A stretch of DNA of 64,000 nucleotides, taken from positions 248,001 through 312,000 of the forward strand of contig CAWFTU010000001.1 of NCBI GenBank assembly GCA_963818725.1. Direction: 5' to 3'. The notes under the pieces were generated by a model. The model did no database searches. It was not told the origin of the DNA and saw only the letters and a program-made list of their open reading frames with translations. Of the stretch, positions 54,096 through 62,915 are shown piece after piece (the stretch's first letter is position 1; the number at the start of each line of letters is the position of its first letter). The stretch is from DATFDN01 sp963818725. GTDB lineage: Bacteria > Pseudomonadota > Alphaproteobacteria > Acetobacterales > Acetobacteraceae. Position numbers and translations under genes: made by a program.

Positions 54096-54928
54096 TCGGC
54101 CCCCCCCCGGCGGGCGATCAGGCCCCGGGCCGGATCATAGCCCTGGATGGCGAGAACCAGGAACACCGCCAGGAACAGCACGACCACGCCGGCCGAGACC
54201 GCGTTGAACTGGTCATAGAGGGCGAACCGGATCAACTCCGTCGCGTGCGTGAACGGGTTGATCTGGCAGATCCAGTAGAGCGTCAGGCTGGATTGCTCCA
54301 CCCGCCACAGCGGATACAGGGCGGAGGAGGCGAAGAACATCGGAAAGATGACGAAGTTCATGACGCCCGCGAAGTTCTCAAGCTGGCGGATGAACGAGGA
54401 CAGGACAAGGCCAAGCGCGCCCAGCATCAGCCCGGACAGGACCAACGCCGGCAGGACCGCGAAATATCCCGACACCGGGGGCTGGATGTCCCAGGCGAGC
54501 GCGATCACCAGAAAGATGTAGACCTGAACCACGGAGACGGCGACGCCGGCCAACAGCTTGGAAACCAGCAGGAACCAGCGCGGGAACGGGCTGACCATCA
54601 GGGTCTTCATGCTGCCCATCTCGCGGTCATAGACCATCGAGAGCGAGCTTTGCATGCCGTTGAACAACTGGATCATCGCCATCAGGCCAGGCGCGATGTA
54701 GACCTCGTACGGGATGTACGTCTCGTACGGGGGGATGATCGAGACGCCGAGCACGAAACGAAAGCCGGCGGCGAAGATCGCCAGCCAGACCAGCGGGCGG
54801 ACCAGGGCGGAGACGAAGCGGCCGCGTTGGTGGATCCAGCGAAGCGCCTCGCGCCGCACGATCCCGTTCAGGCAACGCGTGTAATGCGCGAAACTCAGGC
54901 CACGGGGCCGCATGTCCGGGCGCCTCAT
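54092..54928 (-). CDS. ABC-2-type permease, PQQ-dependent catabolism-associated
   Basis: A 278-residue permease with six hydrophobic segments (LVWLAIFAAGFRFVLGVSII, VYIFLVIALAWDI, VLPALVLSGLMLGALGLVLSSFI, VVVLFLAVFLVLAIQGY). The ABC-2 core is NGMQSSLSMVYDREMGSMKTLMVSPFPRWFLLVSKLLAG, typical of exporter-type systems such as PedC. The ATG overlaps the stop of the ATPase gene. In related clusters this pair is linked to PQQ alcohol oxidation or lanthanide use. Confidence 0.85.
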   Translation of the reverse strand: MRRPDMRPRGLSFAHYTRCLNGIVRREALRWIHQRGRFVSALVRPLVWLAIFAAGFRFVLGVSIIPPYETYIPYEVYIAPGLMAMIQLFNGMQSSLSMVYDREMGSMKTLMVSPFPRWFLLVSKLLAGVAVSVVQVYIFLVIALAWDIQPPVSGYFAVLPALVLSGLMLGALGLVLSSFIRQLENFAGVMNFVIFPMFFASSALYPLWRVEQSSLTLYWICQINPFTHATELIRFALYDQFNAVSAGVVVLFLAVFLVLAIQGYDPARGLIARRGGAE

Positions 54929-55689
54929 GAGCGCGCCTCCGCGATCAGGCGGTCGAACGCCGACCGAAGGTCGGACGCCCCGGTACGCGCCACAACCTCT
55001 GGCACCGGACCGGAGGCGAGCACACGCCCAGCATGCAGCACGACCACGTTTGTGTCCTCCGTGGCCTCGTCGATCAGGTGCGTGGCCCACAGCACGCCGA
55101 GTCCCCGCGTCGCGCCCAGATGGCGGACGTGCTCGCGCAGGAAGCGCCGGCTCTCGACGTCAAGCCCGACCGTGGGCTCGTCCATCAGCAGCAGGGAGGG
55201 ATCATGCACCAGAGCGCGCGCCAGCTCGACGCGACGCCGCTGGCCGCCGGAGAGCAGACGCGCCTTGTCGCGCCGGCGCGAGGCGAGGTCCACGCGCTCC
55301 AACTCAGCGGCGATCCGCGCCGCCGCGTCGCGGCGTGCCATGCCGTGCAGCGAGGCGTGGTAGAACATGTTCTGCTCCACCGTGAGGTCGAGGTCGAGCG
55401 TCGACTGCTGGAATACCACCCCCATGCGCGCAAGCGCCAGCAACGGGTCGCGCCGGACGTCGCTGCCGTAGACGCTGATCGACCCGCCCCGGCTATAGTA
55501 GAGACGGGTGATCAGCGCGAACAGCGTTGTCTTGCCGGCGCCGTTCAATCCCAGCAGGACGGTGAAGGCGCCCGGCTGCACGGTGAAGCTCACGTCGTCC
55601 AGCGCCTTGCGCGCGCCGAAGGCGTGGCTCAGCCCGGACACGGCAAGCGCCGGGGCGGCGGTGACGGCCGGGTCAGCGTGGTCGAGCAT
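54925..55689 (-). CDS. ABC transporter ATPase, PQQ-dependent catabolism-associated
   Basis: A 254-residue ATPase with Walker A GLNGAGKTTLFALI near 48, Q-loop VFQQSTLDLDLTVEQNM, signature LLSGGQRRRVELARAL, Walker B LLLMDEPTVGLD and H-loop ATHLIDEA. The Gly-Leu-Asn-Gly P-loop and QQSTLD pattern fit the family paired with ABC-2 permeases. It starts three bases after the stop of the propeller gene. Confidence 0.88.
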   Translation of the reverse strand: MLDHADPAVTAAPALAVSGLSHAFGARKALDDVSFTVQPGAFTVLLGLNGAGKTTLFALITRLYYSRGGSISVYGSDVRRDPLLALARMGVVFQQSTLDLDLTVEQNMFYHASLHGMARRDAAARIAAELERVDLASRRRDKARLLSGGQRRRVELARALVHDPSLLLMDEPTVGLDVESRRFLREHVRHLGATRGLGVLWATHLIDEATEDTNVVVLHAGRVLASGPVPEVVARTGASDLRSAFDRLIAEARS

Positions 55690-55692
55690 GGC

Positions 55693-56679
55693 TCACGGCC
55701 CGACCACCACGCCCCAGGGCAATTGCCCCACCGGCACAGACTTGGTGACTTTTAGATCCGGCACGCCGATGACCGACATATCGTTGCTCACCCCGTTCGC
55801 GGTGTACAGTAACTTACCGTCGGGCGAGAGGTCCATGTGCCACACGCGCTGGCCGACCAGCAGGTACTTCGTGACCTCGGACGTCTGCGTGTCGACAACC
55901 GCGACCCGATTGGCCGGCCCAAGGGCGACGAAGGCCAGCTTGCCGTCCTTGCTGAGCGTGATGCCGACCGCTTGGATCGCCTCCGCGGGCACGCCGGGTA
56001 TGTCGAAGTGGATCGTGTGCAGCACCTTGTGCGTTGCGGCGTCGATCACCGCGACCGAGCCGCCAACCTCCGAGGACACCCACACGCGGGAGCCGCCGGC
56101 GTTGAACACCGCGAAGCGCGGCCGGCTGCCGACCAGAACATTGGCGGTCACTTGATGCGTCTTGGCGTCGATGAAGTGCGCCATGCTGGTGGTCTCGGAG
56201 GTGTTGACGATGGTCTTGCCGTCGGGGCTGACCGCCATGCCCTCTGGCTCGATGCCGGTCGGGATCTCGGTCGTGACGCGGCCCTCCGGAATGTCAAGCA
56301 CCGAGACCATGTTGTCGTTCTCGTTGGAGATGTAGAGCGTCTGGCCGTCGGGGCTGAGGGCGAACGTCTCCGGGTCGGGTCCGCTCGGCAGCGTCCGGCT
56401 CACTTTCAGCGTGGCGAGGTCGAGCACCTCGATATGGTCGGCGTCGCTGGTGCAGATGTACAGGCTCTTGCCGTCCTTCGACAGCAGGATGCCGCGGGGG
56501 CGCGCGCCCACGGGAATGGTCGCGATCACCTTGAGCGACTGCGCGTCCAGGACGGTGATCGTGTTGTCCTTCTCGTTGGAGACGAAGATCCTTTCCGCGA
56601 AGGCGGAGGCGGCCAGGAGCGGCGCGCAGAGCAGCACGGCGAGGCACAGCAGCGCCCTGCGGATCAGTGGATGTGGCAT
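55693..56679 (-). CDS. YVTN-family beta-propeller protein, PQQ-dependent catabolism-associated
   Basis: A 328-residue exported propeller with a signal peptide (LLCLAVLLCAPLLAASAFA). Seven or so repeats carry the YVTN/YIS pattern: RIFVSNEKDNTITVLD, SLYICTSDADHIEVLD, TLYISNENDNMVSVLD, RVWVSSEVGGSVAVID. In PQQ/lanthanide clusters such proteins sit between the binding protein and the ABC genes. Its start overlaps the end of the binding-protein gene by 16 bases. Confidence 0.88.
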   Translation of the reverse strand: MPHPLIRRALLCLAVLLCAPLLAASAFAERIFVSNEKDNTITVLDAQSLKVIATIPVGARPRGILLSKDGKSLYICTSDADHIEVLDLATLKVSRTLPSGPDPETFALSPDGQTLYISNENDNMVSVLDIPEGRVTTEIPTGIEPEGMAVSPDGKTIVNTSETTSMAHFIDAKTHQVTANVLVGSRPRFAVFNAGGSRVWVSSEVGGSVAVIDAATHKVLHTIHFDIPGVPAEAIQAVGITLSKDGKLAFVALGPANRVAVVDTQTSEVTKYLLVGQRVWHMDLSPDGKLLYTANGVSNDMSVIGVPDLKVTKSVPVGQLPWGVVVGP

Positions 56680-57851
56680 TGTGTCTCCGGCTGGTCGATG
56701 CCGAGCGTGTCGAGCTCGTTGAACTGGTGCAGGAATCCGGGTTGCGGCGAGATCGAGACGAGGGAGCGCACGTCGGCCAGCAGCACCGGCTGGCGCAACT
56801 GGCCATCCCAGGGGCGGAACGACATCGGGGCGCCCTTGAAGCCGGCGAGCTCAAAATCCTTGCCGCGCATATAGGCCGCGATCGCCTTGGGATCGGTGCT
56901 CGCGGCGCGCGTCGCTGCCTCGCCGACGGCGCGCGTCGCCAGCCAGGCGCCATAGTCCTGATCGGTCATCCAGCGATGCGCCTGGCGGAAGAAGCGGATC
57001 TGCAACTGGGTGGCGCCGTACTCGTCGAAGGGCCGCGCCCAGGCTGACGGGACAAGGCCCTGAGTGCCCGCGACGGGACGCGGATCAGTGGTGCGGTAAC
57101 TGAGGTCGTCGCCGAACGCGTCCGCCTCGTCGGCGACCACGAGCACGTCATAGCTGGTTCCCTGGGTCAGCTTGGCGACCTCGGTGTTGATCTCGAAGTG
57201 GCCGGTGTCGGCCTGCTGCGCCGCCGGATTGAAGGTCCACGGGCGGTCGGTGACGATGCGGATTTGAAACTTCTTTGCCGAGCGGCGCAGCGCGTCGGCG
57301 TAGAGCTGATCCGGTTGGTCGCGGCCGACGACCAGCATCACGCGGCGCCAGTTCTTCACCACGAGATACTGCATCAGCGCGTCGGCCAGCATGGACCGGC
57401 TCGGCATCACATGCAGCACGTTCGCGCGGCAATCGGCTCCGCGCAGCGCGTCATCCTCATCCGTCGCGTCGATGATGAGGCTGTCCTTCGCCTCGGGCAT
57501 GTCGGCGACCTTCAGCAGGAGCGGTGCCGGCAGGTCGGTCACGAACAGCCGCGCGCCCGCGGCGACGGCGCGCTGGAACGCTTGCGGGACCGACGCCTCG
57601 TCGGCTTCCAGAACCTCCTGAAGCCGGTAGGATTGATGCGTGAAACGACCCGTCGTCGCGTCGTCGGCGACACCAAGCCGGGCGCCCTGGATGCCTTGAT
57701 CGCGTGGCGGCGCGTCGAGCATGGTCTCGGGATAGGTGTGCGTGTCGGCCAGGCCGAGATAAACGATGTCGATGGGGGCCGATGTCTCGGCGCGGGCCGT
57801 CCCGCTCAGTCCCAAGAGCAGTATCGCGCCAAGGAGGATACCGAGCCGCAT
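56664..57851 (-). CDS. Periplasmic ABC substrate-binding protein, PQQ-dependent alcohol dehydrogenase system (LutA-like)
   Basis: A 395-residue protein with a signal peptide (LLGAILLLGLSGTARA) and the two-lobed type I (branched-chain amino acid-like) fold. Recognisable parts are IDIVYLGLADTHTYPE, NVLHVMPSRSMLADALMQYLVVKNWRRVMLVVG and GAWLATRAVGEAATRAASTDP. This is the binding component found with PQQ alcohol dehydrogenase clusters and called LutA in lanthanide-using methylotrophs. The ATG has GGGAGG ten bases before it and overlaps the start codon of the divergent gene. Confidence 0.83.
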   Translation of the reverse strand: MRLGILLGAILLLGLSGTARAETSAPIDIVYLGLADTHTYPETMLDAPPRDQGIQGARLGVADDATTGRFTHQSYRLQEVLEADEASVPQAFQRAVAAGARLFVTDLPAPLLLKVADMPEAKDSLIIDATDEDDALRGADCRANVLHVMPSRSMLADALMQYLVVKNWRRVMLVVGRDQPDQLYADALRRSAKKFQIRIVTDRPWTFNPAAQQADTGHFEINTEVAKLTQGTSYDVLVVADEADAFGDDLSYRTTDPRPVAGTQGLVPSAWARPFDEYGATQLQIRFFRQAHRWMTDQDYGAWLATRAVGEAATRAASTDPKAIAAYMRGKDFELAGFKGAPMSFRPWDGQLRQPVLLADVRSLVSISPQPGFLHQFNELDTLGIDQPETQCHIH

Positions 57852-58392
57852 GAGATCACTCACCCTCCCGTTGGATCGAATATACGACCGGACCCGCCGC
57901 GTCGCGCTCGCGCTGGCGGCGGCGCTGCTCCTCTTAGCCGGCGCCACGGGGCACGCCGAAGAGAAGCCGCGCATCGCCGTGTTTGATTTTCAGCTCGTCG
58001 ACACGTCCCCAGCGCCCCCGACCGCGGAAGAGCTTGACCGGACACGCCGGCTCGGCGACGCGCTGCGCCAAGCTTTGCAGCGATCCGGCCGCTACGAGGT
58101 GGTCGACATCGCCCCGATACGCGCCAAGCTGGCTGGAATGGCGGCGATACGCGACTGCAACGGCTGCGAGCGCGGGCTGGCCCGCGAGCTTGGTGCGAGC
58201 CAGGCTGCCTATGGCTGGGTGCAAAAGGTCAGCAACCTGATCCTGAATCTGAACCTCGTGATCGAAGACGTGGCGAGCGGGCCCATCCTGCACGCGGGCA
58301 GCGTGGACATTCGCGGCAATACCGATGAATCCTGGTTTCGTGGACTTAAGTTCCTGTTAGACGAGCGTGTGTTCGACGCGGCACCTGGTTGA
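57850..58392 (+). CDS. Exported DUF3280-like protein (LutB-like)
   Basis: A 180-residue protein with a hydrophobic signal (VALALAAALLLLAGATGHA) and a domain beginning KPRIAVFDFQLVDTSPAPP, with RSGRYEVVDIAPIRAKLAG and a CNGC pair near 98. The domain is usual beside PQQ/lanthanide ABC systems; its biochemical role is unknown. The start ATG shares the CATG tetranucleotide with the divergent binding-protein gene. AAGGAGG lies 12 bases upstream, inside that gene. Confidence 0.75.
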   Translation: MRSLTLPLDRIYDRTRRVALALAAALLLLAGATGHAEEKPRIAVFDFQLVDTSPAPPTAEELDRTRRLGDALRQALQRSGRYEVVDIAPIRAKLAGMAAIRDCNGCERGLARELGASQAAYGWVQKVSNLILNLNLVIEDVASGPILHAGSVDIRGNTDESWFRGLKFLLDERVFDAAPG

Positions 58393-58446
58393 CGTGACCA
58401 GGCCCTCCGGTCGAATAATCCCAGCCATGTTCGAAGCCGCCGCTTG

Positions 58447-59415
58447 ATGATCGGCCGTCGCGCCGCGCTGATGCTGCCCTTCTGCGCCGCCTTCCGCGCG
58501 CGTGCGGCGGCGCCCGCCATTCGGATCGGTGTCCTGCGCTTTGGTACCGTCTCGTGGGAGTTGGACGTGCTTCGCCGCCATGGGTTCGACACGGCGGCGG
58601 GTGTCGCGATCGAGCCGATCGAGTACGCGGCCGCCCAGGCGACGCAGACGGCGCTTCAGGCGGGCACGGTGGACATGGTGGTGGTCGACTGGCTGTGGGT
58701 CTCGCGCCAGCGCCACGCCGGAGCGGATTTCACCTTCACGCCGTTCTCCAACGCCTCCGGCGGCTTGATCGCGCCGCCAGACTCCCCGGTCCGCGCCGTA
58801 TCGGACCTGCCGAAACGGCGCCTCGGCGTCGCCGGCAGCCCGCTCGACAAGAACTGGCTGATCCTGCGCGCCTACGCCCAACAGGCGCTGGGCATCGATC
58901 TCGCGCGCGCGGCGCAGGCGAGCTTCGCGCCGCCGCCGCTGCTGCATGAGCAGGTCCAGCGCGGGCGGCTGGATGCCGTGCTGACGTTCTGGCCGTTCGT
59001 CGCCAAGGGCGAGGCGGCGGGGATGCGGCACATTCTGGATGTCGGGGACGCGGTGCGCGGCCTTGGCATCCAAGCCGACGTGCCGATGATCGGGTACGTG
59101 TTCTCCGAGGCCTGGGGCAGGCGGAACGAGACCGCGCTGAACGGCTTCCTTGCCGCTTCGAGCAAGGCGCGCGCCGTGCTGGCCGAATCCGACGCCGAAT
59201 GGCAGCGCCTGATGCCGTTGACCGGCGCGACCAGCCAGGCGGAGCTGGAGCGCCTCAGGGCGCTGTATCGCGCTGGCATACCCCGCCACTGGGGCGAGGC
59301 GGAGCGGCAGGCCGCCGCCCAGCTTTTCGCCGTGCTGGCGCGGACCGGCGGCCCGGAGCTTGTCGGCGCGGCGGGGACGCTGGCCGAGGGAACCTTCTGG
59401 CCCGCCGGATTCTGA
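58447..59415 (+). CDS. ABC substrate-binding protein (NitT/TauT type), methylotrophy-cluster associated
   Basis: A 322-residue type II binding protein. It begins MIGRRAALMLPFCAAFRARA, a Tat-like signal, then IRIGVLRFGTVSWELDVLRRHGFD. Further patterns are VDMVVVDWLWVSRQRHAGADF and LDKNWLILRAYAQQALG. The ligand is not known; the family also takes up sulfonates, nitrate and thiamine precursors. It is followed two bases after its stop by its permease, and by an ATPase, giving a complete importer. Confidence 0.8.
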   Translation: MIGRRAALMLPFCAAFRARAAAPAIRIGVLRFGTVSWELDVLRRHGFDTAAGVAIEPIEYAAAQATQTALQAGTVDMVVVDWLWVSRQRHAGADFTFTPFSNASGGLIAPPDSPVRAVSDLPKRRLGVAGSPLDKNWLILRAYAQQALGIDLARAAQASFAPPPLLHEQVQRGRLDAVLTFWPFVAKGEAAGMRHILDVGDAVRGLGIQADVPMIGYVFSEAWGRRNETALNGFLAASSKARAVLAESDAEWQRLMPLTGATSQAELERLRALYRAGIPRHWGEAERQAAAQLFAVLARTGGPELVGAAGTLAEGTFWPAGF

Positions 59416-59417
59416 CC

Positions 59418-60163
59418 ATGGACCGCCGGTTTGGCTGGCGTCCGTCCGCCATCCGGGTTCTGTCGGTCGTGGGCTTCCTCCTGCTCTGGGAGCTGGCTGC
59501 CTGGATCGCGCAAAGCCGGTTGCTGCCGCCGGCCTCGGCCGTGCTGGTGGCGATCGTGCGCGACTGCGCCTCCGGCGTGCTGCCGGTGAACCTGGCGATC
59601 ACGCTAGCGCGCGTCGCCGTCGCCTTCGTGGTCTCGATGCTGCTGGGATCGGCGCTCGGGCTGGCGATGGGCGTCTGGCGCGGCGTCGATCTGGTGCTCG
59701 ATAGCTGGGTGACGCTGCTGCTCAACATGCCCGCCCTGGTCGTCATCGTCCTGATGTACGTCTGGTTCGGCATGAACGAAGCGACCGCGATCGGCGCCGT
59801 GGTGCTCAACAAGGTGCCGAGCACGACCGTGACCATTCGCGAGGGGGCGCGTGCCCTGGATTGCGGTCTGCTGGAGATGGCGCGCAGCTTCCGGATGCGC
59901 CGCTGGCCGACGCTCCGCCACGTCGTCCTGCCGCAGCTCTACCCCTACCTGTTCGCCTCCGCGCGGTCGGGGCTGGCGATCATTTGGAAGATCGTGCTGG
60001 TGGTGGAGCTGCTGGGGTGCAACAACGGCGTCGGGTTCCGGATCCAGCTCTACTTCCAGTTGTTCGACGTGACCGAGATCCTGGCTTACACGCTCGCGTT
60101 CCTTGCGGTCGTGCAGTTGCTGGAATGGCTGGCGTTCCAGCCCCTGGAGCGGCGGGCGTCCCG

Positions 60164-60176
<13 letters not shown>
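59418..60176 (+). CDS. ABC importer permease (NitT/TauT type)
   Basis: A 252-residue permease with five or six TM helices and the EAA-type loop REGARALDCGLLEMARSFRMRRWPTLRHVVLPQLYPYLFASARSGL, which contacts the ATPase. GFLLLWELAAWIAQSRLLPPASAV is the usual N-terminus. Its last 13 bases overlap the ATPase start, so the three genes form a tight operon. Confidence 0.88.
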
Positions 60177-60893
<717 letters not shown>

Positions 60894-60901
<8 letters not shown>

Positions 60902-61277
60902 GCGTCGCGAGATAGGCGATCACGTTCTCGCGGTCCGTTTGGGAGTTCAGTCCGGGAAAGATCATCTTCGTGCCCGGCACCACTTTCATCGGACCGGCGA
61001 GATACGTGTCGAGGGTTTCCGGCGTCCAGGTCTTGTCCGCCGCCTTCATGGCCGAAGAGTAGGTGTAATCGGACAGGCTTCCGGATTTGCGGCCGACAAC
61101 ATCATGCAGGCTTGGCCCGATCTTGTTCACTCCGGCATCGGGCGAGTGACAGATCGCGCAGTTCTGCGTGAAGACGGCCTTTCCGGCCGCCGCGTCGCCG
61201 GCGGCGGAAGCTTGCTCGGCGACCAACAGGCTCAAGGCTGCTACAGCCAGCACACCGGTCAATAGCTTTCCCATCAT
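60894..61277 (-). CDS. Class I cytochrome c
   Basis: A 127-residue periplasmic monoheme cytochrome with a signal peptide (LLTGVLAVAALSLLVAEQASA), CAICHSPDAG heme site near 40 and GTKMIFPGL near 104 supplying the Met ligand. GPSLHDVVGRKSGSLSDYTYSSAM is typical of cytochrome c550/c2 proteins. Its place beside PQQ-system and formaldehyde-oxidation genes suggests it accepts electrons from a quinoprotein alcohol dehydrogenase, but c2-type roles in respiration are equally possible. Confidence 0.87.
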
Positions 61278-61405
61278 GTCCTACCTTGCTGTGAGCGGAA
61301 CCAAACGGGTGGGATCAGATTGTTCGCGCCGTTGTGATGTAGCGGCGGCAGACGGTCTTGAAGGCTCAGCGCATTGTCCGTCAGGACAAGGGAGAAGGAT
61401 AGAGG

Positions 61406-62248
61406 GTGTCGGTCACGACGCGAAGCGAACATCGCTGTTTTGGCGGGCGTATGGTGTTCTGTGCGTCTCCCTCGGTGGCAACGGGAACCGATATGCGGTT
61501 CGCGGTATTCGTACCGCCGCAAGCCGGGCGCGGCAAGGTTCCGGCGCTCTACTGGCTGGCCGGACTGACCTGCACCGAGGAGACCTTTGTCATCAAGGCT
61601 GGGGCGCAGGGCGAGGCGGCTCGCCTCGGGCTGATGCTGGTTGCGCCCGACACCAGCCCGCGCGGGGCGGGCATTCCGGGCGAGGAGGATGACTGGGATT
61701 TCGGCACCGGGGCGGGATTTTATTTGGACGCGACCGCCGAACCCTGGTCGCGGCATTACCGGATGGCCCGCTATATCACCCAGGAACTGCCAGCGCTGAT
61801 CGAGGAGACGTTCCCGGCCATACCGGGTGCGCGCGGCGTGTTTGGCCATTCCATAGGCGGGCACGGCGCGCTGGTCACGGCGCTGCGTGACCCGGCGCGC
61901 TGGCGTTCGGTCTCCGCCTTCGCGCCGATCGCCAACCCCGCCGCCGTGCCGTGGGGCGAGAAGGCGTTCTCGCGCTACCTGGGGCCGGATCGCGCGGCGT
62001 GGGCCGAGTGGGACGCCAGCGCGCTGATGCGCCGTCGGGCCTATCCGGGACGGATCCTGGTGGATCAAGGACTGGCGGACCAGTTCCTGGAGACGCAACT
62101 CAAGCCCGAGGCTTTGGAGGCGGCGGCCTCCGCCTCAGGGCAAGACCTGCTCATTCGGCGGCATCCGGGCTACGACCACAGCTACTGGTTTATCCAAAGC
62201 TTCATCGCCGATCACCTCGCCCACCACGCCGAGGCACTGTGCCGATGA
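61406..62248 (+). CDS. fghA: S-formylglutathione hydrolase
   Basis: Hydrolyses S-formylglutathione to formate and glutathione, the last step of glutathione-dependent formaldehyde oxidation. The 280-residue esterase D-type fold shows PALYWLAGLTCTEETF near 50, the nucleophile in FGHSIGGHGALV near 147, and the C-terminal Asp/His in LVDQGLADQFL and GYDHSYWFI. The start is a GTG. The partner glutathione-dependent formaldehyde dehydrogenase is not in the window. Linked genes point to methanol or other C1 oxidation. Confidence 0.92.
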   Translation: MSVTTRSEHRCFGGRMVFCASPSVATGTDMRFAVFVPPQAGRGKVPALYWLAGLTCTEETFVIKAGAQGEAARLGLMLVAPDTSPRGAGIPGEEDDWDFGTGAGFYLDATAEPWSRHYRMARYITQELPALIEETFPAIPGARGVFGHSIGGHGALVTALRDPARWRSVSAFAPIANPAAVPWGEKAFSRYLGPDRAAWAEWDASALMRRRAYPGRILVDQGLADQFLETQLKPEALEAAASASGQDLLIRRHPGYDHSYWFIQSFIADHLAHHAEALCR

Positions 62249-62595
62249 GGGCGCTCCGCCTGGCGATCCTCGCGCCCCTGCTTTGGACGGCGGCGCCGAG
62301 CGTCGCGGCCGGGCCGCTGCGCTTCTGGAACCTCACTGGGGTGACGATCACCAGGCTGGAGCTGGCTCCCGCCGGAACGCAGGACTGGAGCGCCAACCAG
62401 ACTGTCAACGACCCGGATGGGACAGTGGACGCCGACGAGCGGCTGAAGCTGAGCGGCATCCGGCCGGGGCGGTACGATGTGCGGTTGGCCGACAAGACCG
62501 GCCGCGTCTGCGTGGTGCGCAATGTGGAGGTCGCGGCGGACAAGCCCTACGCGTTCTCGGTGTCCGAGCGCGACCTGACCGATTGCCACCACTAG
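62245..62595 (+). CDS. Small exported hypothetical protein
   Basis: A 116-residue protein with a signal peptide (LRLAILAPLLWTAAPSVAAG) and a small beta domain containing LRFWNLTGVTITRLELAPAG, LKLSGIRPGRYDVRLADKTGRVCVVRNVEV and a final DLTDCHH. It has two Cys and may bind a metal. It is coupled to fghA by an ATGA overlap. Similar small periplasmic proteins occur in methanol/PQQ clusters; the function is unknown. Confidence 0.65.
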   Translation: MRALRLAILAPLLWTAAPSVAAGPLRFWNLTGVTITRLELAPAGTQDWSANQTVNDPDGTVDADERLKLSGIRPGRYDVRLADKTGRVCVVRNVEVAADKPYAFSVSERDLTDCHH

Positions 62596-62915
62596 AGTCC
62601 GTCCCAGAAGCGCCTTGGCGGCTTGTGCGAAAGCTGACGAGCGGCTAACCCGTTGCCGCAGCGAGTTGCAGGGGCGGCGGGCCGCTTCTAGTATTGAGCA
62701 TACGAAGCCTGGCTGTGCTCACGGCTAGCCAGTGCGGAGACTGGGGGAGAAATGGCTGACTTGGCTGCTGTTGCCGCCGCGTTGCCTAGCCGGGTGGCGG
62801 CCCGAGTCCCGGTCCAGCGCCGACCGGCTTCACCCCTTCCGCTTTGCCGCTCCCTCCTAAGATAGAGGCTGGCTGACGCGCTGGCGTCAGACCCCGCAAC
62901 GAGGACTAGCCGCCG
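62596..62915 (+). promoter_or_regulatory. Upstream region of petB with a candidate promoter and a short ORF
   Basis: A candidate promoter is TTGCAG (62666-62671) and TAGTAT (62689-62694), 17 bases apart. Downstream a 37-codon frame (62752-62865) starts ATG behind GGGGGAGA and reads MADLAAVAAALPSRVAARV. It might be a leader peptide or a relic of petA, whose product often starts MAD in this group; neither is proven. No Rieske-type sequence is found. Confidence 0.4.

Noticed and set aside
61531..61570. A third copy of the palindromic mini-element (AAGGTTCC near TGGCTGGC in fghA)
   Set aside because: Only an 8-base match with no matching arms; it lies within a conserved part of the FghA protein.
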